From NCBI RefSeq assembly GCF_028561565.1, contig NZ_JAQQTE010000023.1, positions 62,001-126,000 of the forward strand: 64,000 nt of DNA, read 5' to 3'. Below the pieces are notes generated by a model that saw only the letters and a list, made by a program, of their open reading frames with translations, had not been told where the DNA came from and made no database searches. Of this stretch, positions 44,704 to 53,287 are shown one piece after another. This stretch comes from Gilvibacter sediminis (GTDB lineage: Bacteria > Bacteroidota > Bacteroidia > Flavobacteriales > Flavobacteriaceae). The position numbers and the translations under genes are program-made. The stretch's first letter is position 1. Each line of letters opens with the position of its first letter.

Positions 44704-45892
44704 AGTCAATTTGAGCCTCGAGTAAAAGAGGAGTCCAAGAATCTACATCGTGTACCACTTGAAAATTTTGCGCGGAATTGATTCGGTATAAAGGCTGAGA
44801 ATCATAGGATTCAAACAACACTACACTAAAGTTATATACTCCTTTAGAGAATTGTAAATTTTCATGAGATATTACCACGCGCCAATCGCCGTCTCGTGCT
44901 TGTTTTTCTTCGTATTGATAGTACAGTAATCCGGCACTGCGTTGCTCCTTGTCAAAGATGAAAATCTTGATCTGTGGATAAGTCTTTAGGCCAGTAATAT
45001 TGAAAGTGAGTGCTATCTCTAGTTTGTCCTTCCAATTAAGGATAGGCATAAGTTCATCACCCCGATTATTTAAAATCTCAACTTTTTCCAAGCTGACTAA
45101 ATCGCTATCCATGACCACAGTTCTTTCTGAGTTGGCAAACTTTCCGTAATAAAGATCAATGGCCTTAGAAACAGCTGTCCCTTGAAAAATTGATTTTCCA
45201 CCATCCATCAGGATCACATGGTTACATATCCTGGACACCATCGGCATGGAATGAGAAACAAAAACTATGGCTGTGTTGGGTAAGATGGAATCAATAGTTT
45301 TAAAGCACTTTAAAACAAACCCAAGGTCCCCAACGGCCAAGACTTCATCAATAATGAGTACATCGGGATTCATTTGTGCAGCAACGGCAAAGCCTAATCT
45401 AACTTTCATCCCTGAACTGTAGTGCTGAACCGGCATATCAATAAACTCATGCAGTTCCGCAAAACTGATGATCTCTTCCAGTTTAGAATCTATTTCTTCT
45501 TTGGTCAAGCCAAGTACTGCACCGTTATTATAAATGTTTTCACGACCCGTTAGAATGTTGTTGAATCCGGCGCCGAGCTCTATCAAAGCCCCTATTCGGC
45601 CTTTCATGGTTATTTTACCTACGTCTGGCCGGATGAGTCCGTTCAACATTTTTAGCAAAGTTGATTTACCCGCACCATTATGTCCTATGAGACCAAGACA
45701 CTCGCCGCGTCTTAGTTCAAAGCTGATGTCTTGAACTGCCCAAAACTCTTTGGGTCTAAGCTTATCAGGCTTTCCGCCCCCTAACACATTGGTAAATAGA
45801 TCTGTCAAACCGTACTTCAGCCCAGTTTTTAAGTCCTTGCTGAACTTTTTACTAACGCCCTCAACTTTAACCAATACTTCCTTCTCTTCCAT
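44690..45892 (-). CDS. Polysaccharide ABC exporter ATPase with C-terminal glycan-binding domain (Wzt-like)
   Basis: The 400-residue product has an ATPase of about 245 residues (Walker A GHNGAGKSTLL at about 70-80, QHYSSGMKVRLGFAVA as signature, VLIIDEVLAVGD as Walker B). A beta-rich C-terminal domain of about 150 residues has the Wzt-C pattern (VEILNNRGDEL to NFSVVLFESYDSQPLY). Wzt-C domains read a modification at the non-reducing end before export across the inner membrane. It pairs with the permease 2 bases upstream. Confidence 0.93.
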   Translation of the reverse strand: MEEKEVLVKVEGVSKKFSKDLKTGLKYGLTDLFTNVLGGGKPDKLRPKEFWAVQDISFELRRGECLGLIGHNGAGKSTLLKMLNGLIRPDVGKITMKGRIGALIELGAGFNNILTGRENIYNNGAVLGLTKEEIDSKLEEIISFAELHEFIDMPVQHYSSGMKVRLGFAVAAQMNPDVLIIDEVLAVGDLGFVLKCFKTIDSILPNTAIVFVSHSMPMVSRICNHVILMDGGKSIFQGTAVSKAIDLYYGKFANSERTVVMDSDLVSLEKVEILNNRGDELMPILNWKDKLEIALTFNITGLKTYPQIKIFIFDKEQRSAGLLYYQYEEKQARDGDWRVVISHENLQFSKGVYNFSVVLFESYDSQPLYRINSAQNFQVVHDVDSWTPLLLEAQIDYENN

Positions 45893-45894
45893 AC

Positions 45895-46743
45895 TTATGA
45901 GCTACTGCGTTCAACAATGATTGGAATTGAGATTCGGTAAAAGACCAAACCTAGAAGTAAAATGGGCACGCAACAAAGCAGGACCAAAAAATAATATCCC
46001 AAATGATCGCTCGGCGTTCCTACTAAAACAGAGCGCGCTAATAGGATCATGGGACTAAAAGGGTTCCACTCCATGATGGTTTTCATGATCCCATCAGCAG
46101 GAATCATATATACTACAGGGGTGAGATACATCATAAACCGCAGCCCGGTCATCACCAATTTGGAAATATCGTTGTATAAAAGCCCTATGGGAGTCAGGAT
46201 CAAACCAAGCGTGAACCCGAAGAATACTGCACCCAACATGACCAAAGGGAACAGCCAAGCAGAATGCTGGTAGTCCACACCAAAGATCACCAATAGAATG
46301 ATCAATAATAAGATCTTGGGAATTGCATTAAAAAGCAATTTATAGATACCCGAAAGCAACAAGGCCTCCTTAGGGAAATTGATCTTTGAGATGATGCTCT
46401 TAGCACTACTAGTGCTCATTTGAGGTGCATTGATGGCTCCTGTAATTATGGACCAGATCAAGGTTCCACTAAAGGCATAAACAGGATAAGGAATGCCGGT
46501 GTCCGTGAGTTGTACCGTCCCTGTGGACTGTAAAAACACCCAAACCAATGCCGTGGTCAACGGAGTGATGAAAGCCCAAAGAATTCCCAGATAAGACTGT
46601 CGGTACTGCGCTTTGATATCGCGGATGGCGATCTGTCTGGCCAAAAATCCAGAATTGAAAATATCAGAAATACTGGCTCTGAGTACTTTGAGAAAGCTGG
46701 TGTTTCCTTGGTTGGTATAAACGGTCACCCGTTGTTCGCTCAT
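45895..46743 (-). CDS. Polysaccharide ABC exporter permease (Wzm/TagG/KpsM-like)
   Basis: This 282-residue membrane protein has six hydrophobic segments of the ABC-2 type. RDIKAQYRQSYLGILWAFITP lies before the first helix, and GLRFMMYLTPVVYMIP with ILLARSVLVG at the end are typical of O-antigen/teichoic acid exporters. It carries lipid-linked glycan across the inner membrane with the Wzt ATPase encoded just downstream. The 71-base gap upstream has no clear promoter box. Confidence 0.93.
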   Translation of the reverse strand: MSEQRVTVYTNQGNTSFLKVLRASISDIFNSGFLARQIAIRDIKAQYRQSYLGILWAFITPLTTALVWVFLQSTGTVQLTDTGIPYPVYAFSGTLIWSIITGAINAPQMSTSSAKSIISKINFPKEALLLSGIYKLLFNAIPKILLLIILLVIFGVDYQHSAWLFPLVMLGAVFFGFTLGLILTPIGLLYNDISKLVMTGLRFMMYLTPVVYMIPADGIMKTIMEWNPFSPMILLARSVLVGTPSDHLGYYFLVLLCCVPILLLGLVFYRISIPIIVERSSS

Positions 46744-46814
46744 GCTGAGTAGGTAATTTTTGGGTTGTTAGCTTTTACAGGCTCAAAATACTTCTTTTTT
46801 GGCGGGATTCCTTA

Positions 46815-47705
46815 TTATTCTTGCGCCTTGTCTTCATTTTGATGCTTTTCCATAATTCTTTCTATCAAACCGGCGGAATGATTCCAGTCCATTTTTCGAG
46901 CAAACAAGGCATCACTTTGCTTAATTTGAGTCCAATCTTCTAGGTCTAAAATTCCCGGTTTACTGCCGTGTTTTTCTTCCCAGAGTATGTAGCGTTTATT
47001 GTCTGTATCAAAACTATCTTTCAAATCGGAATTCATCAAAATAGTCTGAAAATAAAACTCTTCACTGCAAAAACTGTATTTCATCCGTTTTAGCAAGGCT
47101 GGTGTTTCACGGGTATAGTCCACCACTTGTTTTACTGCGGATCGATGTAAACTCCAATACGTAGAACCTCCGTACAGCGGCGGTAGATCTTTGGAATAGT
47201 TCCGCTTGAATCCCAACCGCTTTTGAATGGACAAGAGCTTCTGAATCCAATGCATATGCTTTTTGGCATTTAAAGAATCGTAGAGGTTATACAACAAGAT
47301 CCGATCCCAGCCTCCGTTGTTCCAACAAGCAGCAGGCATGGTGAAGTTTTCTAAATAGCTTTTACCGCCTAGACTTGAAAAATGCGCAATAAATTCATCG
47401 GCCGTTTTTATAGGCAGATCCTGCCCGGTGATCAAATGGAAGTAAGTGAGTGATTCATCCTCAATGGCTCGTTCACACAAATGTAAAATGGCCTTCAAAT
47501 GATTCAAACCTCCCCAATTGACCATATACTCTTGACTAATGAAGACTAGATTTTCAAGAGCCTCTAGTTTTTTGATTACGCCATCACTGACCTGGGTCTT
47601 TTTATCAATATGAACATAAAGCGAAAACCGCTCATCAAAGCAAGACGAGATGACCTCCAATTGCTGGAGGTCCTTAAAGGCGGTTATGAGAATTCCGTGT
47701 CGCAT
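46815..47705 (-). CDS. GT14-type (core-2/I-branching) glycosyltransferase
   Basis: The 296-residue product has the branching enzyme pattern HGILITAFKDLQQLEVI, FSLYVHIDKKTQ, YFHLITGQDLPIK, PLYGGSTYWSLHR and CSEEFYFQTILMNS. Animal members are beta-1,6-GlcNAc transferases and bacterial members include xylosyl-like enzymes, so the donor is open. Branching of the polysaccharide is the simple prediction. Its start overlaps the sulfotransferase stop by one base. Confidence 0.9.
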   Translation of the reverse strand: MRHGILITAFKDLQQLEVISSCFDERFSLYVHIDKKTQVSDGVIKKLEALENLVFISQEYMVNWGGLNHLKAILHLCERAIEDESLTYFHLITGQDLPIKTADEFIAHFSSLGGKSYLENFTMPAACWNNGGWDRILLYNLYDSLNAKKHMHWIQKLLSIQKRLGFKRNYSKDLPPLYGGSTYWSLHRSAVKQVVDYTRETPALLKRMKYSFCSEEFYFQTILMNSDLKDSFDTDNKRYILWEEKHGSKPGILDLEDWTQIKQSDALFARKMDWNHSAGLIERIMEKHQNEDKAQE

Positions 47706-48472
47706 CAGTCCGTAATTCTGCGTTTAACATTGCCCCATCGATGCGCTAAATAGGGATATTTCAATCTAAAATTAAGTTTACCATTCTTACCAAAGATCAG
47801 CAACAGATCATTCACAAGATTTAATGAAGTTGGTCTTTTGTCTTCAAAATGGTATTCTAGATCAAGGAGGTCTTGCTTGTATTTTAGGTCGACGAGTTTC
47901 TTCCGATTTTTAGTATAGAACCAAGAATAATGCGGCAACTTCTTCTTGTTTACATTGGCCGAGGCCTTAAAAAAATCTTGAGGCAAATTCAAGGCCTCAC
48001 AAAGGGTTTGGAAACCTGATTTGGCAGACTCCAATCGAATCACCTGATCATAAACAACCGGCTCCCCTTCCAAAAGGAAATAATCCGATTGCGGCCGTAA
48101 ATGCTCACCCATATAATCTACCGTGCGTTTGGTCATTCGGTCCGTGAAGGCAGCTTTGGCATGAATAAAGTCTTGAAATGTTCCCCATACGTCACCGTTT
48201 AGCATGACCCAGGCATAATCAGAATACGAACGCGCATACGGATTGCGCACCACAATGAACTTATAATAGCTGTCCCATTGCTGACGAGTAACCAAGCCAG
48301 AGGCCAAAAGTTCACTAGGTGTAGCGTGCTGCAAATGAATCCTCAAGGCCTCATTCCACCCATAGCCCATCTTAGCATCACCTGTGGTGTCCACACCAAA
48401 AGCTTCTTCTACAGTGGTACCTGCACACTTAGAAATGTGAATGAAAATACACTGATGCTGGTGGGATACCAT
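47705..48472 (-). CDS. Sulfotransferase family 2 (carbohydrate) protein
   Basis: The 255-residue enzyme has the PAPS 5' loop FIHISKCAGTTVEEAFG (SKCAGTT at 14-20) and the 3' site FIVVRNPYARSYSDYAW. This pattern belongs to the membrane-type carbohydrate sulfotransferase group (PF03567), here without a membrane anchor. It is co-translated with the GT14 gene, so it may sulfate the branch sugar. It is the third sulfotransferase of the locus, each from a different subfamily. Confidence 0.87.
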   Translation of the reverse strand: MVSHQHQCIFIHISKCAGTTVEEAFGVDTTGDAKMGYGWNEALRIHLQHATPSELLASGLVTRQQWDSYYKFIVVRNPYARSYSDYAWVMLNGDVWGTFQDFIHAKAAFTDRMTKRTVDYMGEHLRPQSDYFLLEGEPVVYDQVIRLESAKSGFQTLCEALNLPQDFFKASANVNKKKLPHYSWFYTKNRKKLVDLKYKQDLLDLEYHFEDKRPTSLNLVNDLLLIFGKNGKLNFRLKYPYLAHRWGNVKRRITD

Positions 48473-48532
48473 CTTTATTAAGGTCTTTTATATTTCGCTT
48501 AATGACACTAAGATCTGCCCAAGCGAGAGGCT

Positions 48533-49507
48533 TTAATGCTTTTTAAAATATTCCCAAGTTACGCCCAACCCTTGTTTTACGGAATACTGCGGATCGTAAC
48601 CGAGTAGTCTTTTCGCTTTTCCGATGTCGGCCAAAGAGTCTTTAACATCTCCTCTACGCGTCTCTCCAAAATTCGGTTGAATATCAGTTCCAGATAAGTC
48701 CGCCAAATGTTCCCACAGCTCAAGGATACTAATGCGCTCTCCAAATGCAATGTTGTAGACTTCATTAACCGCCTCTTCACTGGCAAACATGCCTCGAATA
48801 TTGGCTTCTACTGCATTTTGGACAAAGGTAAAGTCACGTGTTTGACTGCCGTCTCCGTGAATGGTCGGCGGTTCATTGTTTTTCACAGCATTCATAAATA
48901 ATGGAATAACCGCAGCATAAGCTCCATTAGGGCTTTGCTTGGGTCCAAAGACGTTGAAATAACGCAATCCAATGGTTGGTGTTCCATAGGTTTTATAAAA
49001 TACATCGGCATAAAGCTCATTGACGAATTTAGTGACCGCATAGGGCGACAAAGGTTTCCCAATGCGCTCCTCTACTTTGGGCAGCGCCTTGCTATCCCCA
49101 TAAGTAGAACTGCTTGCGGCATAAACCATGCGCTTTACGGTATCTGATTCATTCTGAGCCACCAACATATTCAGAAAGCCGGAGACATTTACCGAATTAC
49201 TGGTAATGGGGTCATTGATAGAACGAGGTACAGAACCCAAAGCCGCCTGATGAGAAACATAATCCATGCCCTCCATTGCATCTTTACAAGTCTGTAAGTC
49301 TCGAATATCTCCTTCTATAAACTCAAAATTTGGAGCCGATAAAAAGGGGGTAATGTTTTCTTTGTAACCGTTGGAAAGGTTATCCAGCACACGGACATGT
49401 CCAGCACCATGATCCAACAGGTATTGCACCAGATTACTGCCAATAAAGCCAGCACCGCCAGTGATCAAAAATTTTAAGTCCGATAAAGCTTGGTTGTGAT
49501 AAATCAT
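48533..49507 (-). CDS. UDP-N-acetylglucosamine 4-epimerase-like SDR (WbpP/TviC type)
   Basis: This 324-residue extended SDR has FLITGGAGFIGSNLVQYL (about 13-30), AASSSTYGDSKALP, YAVTKFVNE (Tyr-x3-Lys), RYFNVFGPKQSP and HGDGSQTRDFTFVQN. HQAALGSVPRSI and the overall pattern fit the WbpP group, which interconverts UDP-GlcNAc and UDP-GalNAc or their uronic acids. Together with the dehydrogenase encoded 9 bases upstream it can supply a UDP-GalNAcA-type donor. Confidence 0.9.
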   Translation of the reverse strand: MIYHNQALSDLKFLITGGAGFIGSNLVQYLLDHGAGHVRVLDNLSNGYKENITPFLSAPNFEFIEGDIRDLQTCKDAMEGMDYVSHQAALGSVPRSINDPITSNSVNVSGFLNMLVAQNESDTVKRMVYAASSSTYGDSKALPKVEERIGKPLSPYAVTKFVNELYADVFYKTYGTPTIGLRYFNVFGPKQSPNGAYAAVIPLFMNAVKNNEPPTIHGDGSQTRDFTFVQNAVEANIRGMFASEEAVNEVYNIAFGERISILELWEHLADLSGTDIQPNFGETRRGDVKDSLADIGKAKRLLGYDPQYSVKQGLGVTWEYFKKH

Positions 49508-49516
49508 AGAAAAGGG

Positions 49517-50803
49517 CTATAGTCTACCGTCAATTTGAGATTCAGGTAAAAATGCTTTTACGTCAAACACTACAGAGTTGTTGGCCTTCAAAGCGTCCAG
49601 ATCAACACCTTGAAAAGCGTCATGAGCAACGGCCAGCACAATACAGTTATAATCAGCATCGAGTTCATCGGCCTTATTGATCACAGAGAGTCCGTATTCT
49701 GCAGATACTTGCTGCTGCTTGGCCCAGGGGTCAAAAATATCAACCTGTAAATGATAACCACTCAAGGCTTCAATGAGATCAACCACTCGGGTGTTTCTGG
49801 TATCTGGGCAATTCTCTTTAAAAGTAATTCCCAGCACCAATGCCTTTCCGCCTTTAATGGTCGCATTTTTGGCGATCATCAACTTGATGACTTCTTGCGC
49901 TACGTACTCTCCCATACTGTCATTCATGCGCCTTCCCGCTAAAATGATTTCTGGATTGTAACCAGAATCAATCGCTTTCTGGGCGAGATAATAAGGATCT
50001 ACTCCAATACAGTGTCCACCCACTAAACCAGGAGTGAACTTTAAGAAGTTCCATTTAGTTCCCGCCGCTTCCAATACCGCTTGGGTATCAATATCCAATA
50101 CCCTAAAGATCTTGGAGAGTTCGTTGACAAAAGCAATATTGATATCTCTTTGGGAGTTTTCAATGACCTTGGCAGCCTCTGCTACCTTGATGCTTGGCGC
50201 TAAATGAGTCCCTGCCGTGATCACAGAAGCGTAAACCGAATCGATCAAGTCGGCCGCTTCTGGCGTTGAGCCTGAGGTCACCTTTAGAATCTTGGTAACC
50301 GTATGTTTTTTATCTCCTGGGTTGATTCGTTCTGGAGAGTAGCCTGCGTAAAAATCTTCATTGAATTTCAGCCCAGAGTGCTTTTCCAAAATTGGCACGC
50401 AGACCTCTTCTGTCACTCCAGGATACACAGTTGATTCATATACAACTATATCTCCCTTTTTTAAAAGTGGCCCTAAGGTCTCGCTGGCTTTGATCAAAGG
50501 AGTTAGTTCAGGCTGATTGAATTCGTCAATCGGAGTGGGAACGGTCACAATATAAAAATCTACCTCCGCTAGGTCTGTGGCAGTATCCGTCAAGGTCAAA
50601 CTTCCATTGCCTTGACCCGCTAAAGCGACTTTTAGATCCTGATCACTAACCTCTAAGGTGCTGTCATGTCCGGCATTTAAACGGGCAATACGGTCAGCAT
50701 TTATATCAAATCCAACCACCTTGTACTGAGAAGCAAATGCGACCGCCAAAGGCAAGCCCACATAACCTAATCCAACAATTCCTATTTTCTCGGGTTTCTG
50801 CAT
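49517..50803 (-). CDS. UDP-N-acetyl-hexosamine dehydrogenase (WbpA/WbpO/TviB type)
   Basis: The 428-residue enzyme performs the two-step oxidation of a UDP-HexNAc to its uronic acid. GIVGLGYVGLPLAVAF (8-23) binds NAD; VYESTVYPGVTEEV, GYSPERINPGD and the catalytic Cys in LVGGHCIGVDPYYLA are present. GYSPERINPGD is typical of the HexNAc branch (TviB/WbpO) rather than UDP-glucose dehydrogenase. It pairs with the 4-epimerase downstream. Confidence 0.93.
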   Translation of the reverse strand: MQKPEKIGIVGLGYVGLPLAVAFASQYKVVGFDINADRIARLNAGHDSTLEVSDQDLKVALAGQGNGSLTLTDTATDLAEVDFYIVTVPTPIDEFNQPELTPLIKASETLGPLLKKGDIVVYESTVYPGVTEEVCVPILEKHSGLKFNEDFYAGYSPERINPGDKKHTVTKILKVTSGSTPEAADLIDSVYASVITAGTHLAPSIKVAEAAKVIENSQRDINIAFVNELSKIFRVLDIDTQAVLEAAGTKWNFLKFTPGLVGGHCIGVDPYYLAQKAIDSGYNPEIILAGRRMNDSMGEYVAQEVIKLMIAKNATIKGGKALVLGITFKENCPDTRNTRVVDLIEALSGYHLQVDIFDPWAKQQQVSAEYGLSVINKADELDADYNCIVLAVAHDAFQGVDLDALKANNSVVFDVKAFLPESQIDGRL

Positions 50804-50823
50804 ACCAAGAAGACCTTTGAGGC

Positions 50824-53286
50824 TTATTTTTTTCTATTGAATATTCGGGTAATTCGTTTCCAGAATGATTTGCGTTCTGGACCTTCATGATAACCATTGC
50901 CATAGGCACCATAGCCGTAGCCATAGCCGTAACCATAGCCGTAGCCATAACCATAGCCGTATCCTTGACGTTGTTTGAAGTAGTTCAATACAAAGCTGAT
51001 GTTGGACACCTCTCCATTCTTATACTTCTCATTAATGAAGGACAGCATGCCTTTTTGCGTATAGTTTTGACGCACCACATAAATGTTCGCATCAGAATAC
51101 TTTACCAGCTGAATGGCATCGGTCACAAGGCCTAATGGCGGCGAGTCTAGAATGATATAATCGTATTCTTCCTTGAGGCGTTCCATGAGTTCATCCATCT
51201 GCTCGTTCATCAGCAATTCTGATGGATTTGGCGGAACCGGCCCAGAAGTGATTACCTGTAAGTTTGGAATGGAAGTATTTTGAACGATCTCTTCCAAGGT
51301 CGCATCCTTGATCAAATAATTGACCACCCCGATATCATTTTGGATGTCAAAATCACCAAAGATCTTTGGTTTGCGCAAATCCAAGCCCAAAAGAATGGTC
51401 TTTTTATTACTCAAGGCAAATACCGAGGCAATATTAATGGAGCAGAACGTTTTCCCCTCCCCACTGATGGAACTGGTGATCAAAACGGTTTTGGCTCCAC
51501 TTACACCCTGCTTTTTGTACATAAACTGCAAGCTGGATCGCACCGCTCTAAAACTTTCTGCAATGGCGGATTTTGGCCTTTCCAAAACAGCCAGATTACC
51601 AGAAACAGAGCTTTTGCCAATAACCCCCAAAACAGGAATATTGGACAAACGCTTGATATCTTGACCGTGCTGAATTCTATTGTTCAAAAGGAATCGAATA
51701 AAAACCAATACGAACGGAATAAAGAACCCTAAGATACCCGCCAGCACATAATTCAAGCTGGTATTAGGCCCTATTTGCCCACCACCGGTGTCTTTGGCCG
51801 CATCGATCATCAAGACGTCACTGATGTTTGCCGCCTTGACCAAATTGGCTTCACTGCGTTTGGCTAAAAAGAGATTATAAGTCCCTAAAGTCAAATTGTA
51901 TTTACGCTCTATTTTAAGTAATTCCTGCTGCTCTTTAGGCAGTTTACGGATTGCGGATTCGTTCTCAGCGATCTTACTTCTCAGGTCTTGAATATCTTGA
52001 CTGACCAGCTCCGTACTGCTTTCGATATTCTCCAATAATACTGTTTTGACAGCATCAATATCTCGATCCAATTCTTGAAAAGCTGGAGCGCCTTCTTGCA
52101 TGGAATATTGGTAGCGACTGCGTCTTTCCGACAAGGTCACAATTCGAGCTACCCCGCTTGCAATTGCACCTTCCTCGATCCCAGCTACAGATGGTGCTGG
52201 TACATCGGAATAATTGGTGCGTGTGAGTAGATAATCTTCTAATCTTTTGAAGTATTTGAGTTGACGATCTAAATTTTCAATTTCTAGATCATAGGCCCGG
52301 AGCTTTCTAGAAAGCTCAGTACCTTCCTCGTTTAGGTTGTAAATCCCTTTAGATTCCTTAAAGGTATTCAGCTCACTCTCCACAAAATTCAAGGAGTCGG
52401 ATTGCTGATCCAAACTCTCATTGATAAAGTCAATGGTCTTGGTGGCAAAAAGGTTTTTACGCGCTAAGAGGTTTTTCTGCAGTATTTCTGCTGAGGTATT
52501 CAGATAATCCACCAGACGCGCCTTGTTGTTTCCGTTGAGGCGCATTACTAATACAGATGACCCGTCAGACTCACTAAACACATTGATCTTTCGGTAACGG
52601 TTGATCACCTGATAGTAACGCGAAAAACTGATGTAGTAAGGAGTGTTTAGTTTCCCCCTGTATTTTTTGTATTCGAAGACCCCGTTTAAGAAAGGTAACG
52701 TAATGGTATCCCCAAAAAAGAAGTCTTCTTTATAGCTTGTTTGCTTGGGAGTCCACCCGCGGGTATTCTTACGACCGTAATGAGACAGGCGGTAATCTCT
52801 AGGATCAAACTGAGCCTCCACGGTAAACCGCGCAGTGTCTTTGACCGTCACCGTAACGGGTACGTTCAATACCTGATAGCGTGAGGTATCTGCCTTAAAT
52901 TCAAAAGGCACCAACTTATACGCATCCGTACGTTGGTATTTACCATCGCGCAGATAATTCGTGTAGAACTGCAAACTGTCTACCACAGCCTCGTTATGCG
53001 TTCTGGAGCGTAAAATGATCAACGCTGTATTCACCTTGTCTGTAGTTCCACCCCAATTGAAAGTTAAGCTGGTGTTGGTGGTAAAAAACGGGTTTTGATC
53101 GTCCTTGATGGAGATCATATTGCTCATGGTATAGACCGGTAATTTCCGAACATTGACCCAATAAGCAATAGCAAATCCAATACCCCAAGCAATCAAGAAT
53201 AAAGGCCAGTGCTTCAACAATGACAAGAGTAAGCCCTTGAAGTCAAAATTGTATTCTACGTCTTCTATTTCAAATTCCTTACTCAT
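50824..53286 (-). CDS. wzc: Wzc-like polysaccharide co-polymerase with tyrosine autokinase domain
   Basis: The 820-residue inner-membrane protein has a Wzz-type N-terminus with a first helix near 28-48, a long periplasmic coiled-coil part (about 270-480), a second helix near 515-535, then a BY-kinase domain. Walker A is SSISGEGKT (about 605-613) and the Walker B region is YIILDSPP (about 711-718). It ends in a tyrosine cluster made of nine Gly-Tyr repeats (about 775-792) and a basic tail. Autophosphorylation of such clusters controls polymer length and export through Wza, encoded immediately upstream. Confidence 0.95.
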   Translation of the reverse strand: MSKEFEIEDVEYNFDFKGLLLSLLKHWPLFLIAWGIGFAIAYWVNVRKLPVYTMSNMISIKDDQNPFFTTNTSLTFNWGGTTDKVNTALIILRSRTHNEAVVDSLQFYTNYLRDGKYQRTDAYKLVPFEFKADTSRYQVLNVPVTVTVKDTARFTVEAQFDPRDYRLSHYGRKNTRGWTPKQTSYKEDFFFGDTITLPFLNGVFEYKKYRGKLNTPYYISFSRYYQVINRYRKINVFSESDGSSVLVMRLNGNNKARLVDYLNTSAEILQKNLLARKNLFATKTIDFINESLDQQSDSLNFVESELNTFKESKGIYNLNEEGTELSRKLRAYDLEIENLDRQLKYFKRLEDYLLTRTNYSDVPAPSVAGIEEGAIASGVARIVTLSERRSRYQYSMQEGAPAFQELDRDIDAVKTVLLENIESSTELVSQDIQDLRSKIAENESAIRKLPKEQQELLKIERKYNLTLGTYNLFLAKRSEANLVKAANISDVLMIDAAKDTGGGQIGPNTSLNYVLAGILGFFIPFVLVFIRFLLNNRIQHGQDIKRLSNIPVLGVIGKSSVSGNLAVLERPKSAIAESFRAVRSSLQFMYKKQGVSGAKTVLITSSISGEGKTFCSINIASVFALSNKKTILLGLDLRKPKIFGDFDIQNDIGVVNYLIKDATLEEIVQNTSIPNLQVITSGPVPPNPSELLMNEQMDELMERLKEEYDYIILDSPPLGLVTDAIQLVKYSDANIYVVRQNYTQKGMLSFINEKYKNGEVSNISFVLNYFKQRQGYGYGYGYGYGYGYGYGYGAYGNGYHEGPERKSFWKRITRIFNRKK
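50908..50964 (-). repeat. Tandem Gly-Tyr codon repeat in the Wzc C-terminus
   Basis: Nine Gly-Tyr dipeptides are encoded by alternating GGC/GGT/GGA and TAC/TAT codons. The resulting 6-base repeat is imperfect because the codons vary. Gain or loss of one unit keeps the frame, so the number of phosphorylatable tyrosines could change by slippage. Confidence 0.9.
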
Positions 53287-53287
53287 A

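Noticed and set aside
50900..50965. Short regular repeats that could suggest a CRISPR array or minisatellite
   Set aside because: They are alternating Gly and Tyr codons in frame within the Wzc gene, with no spacers.
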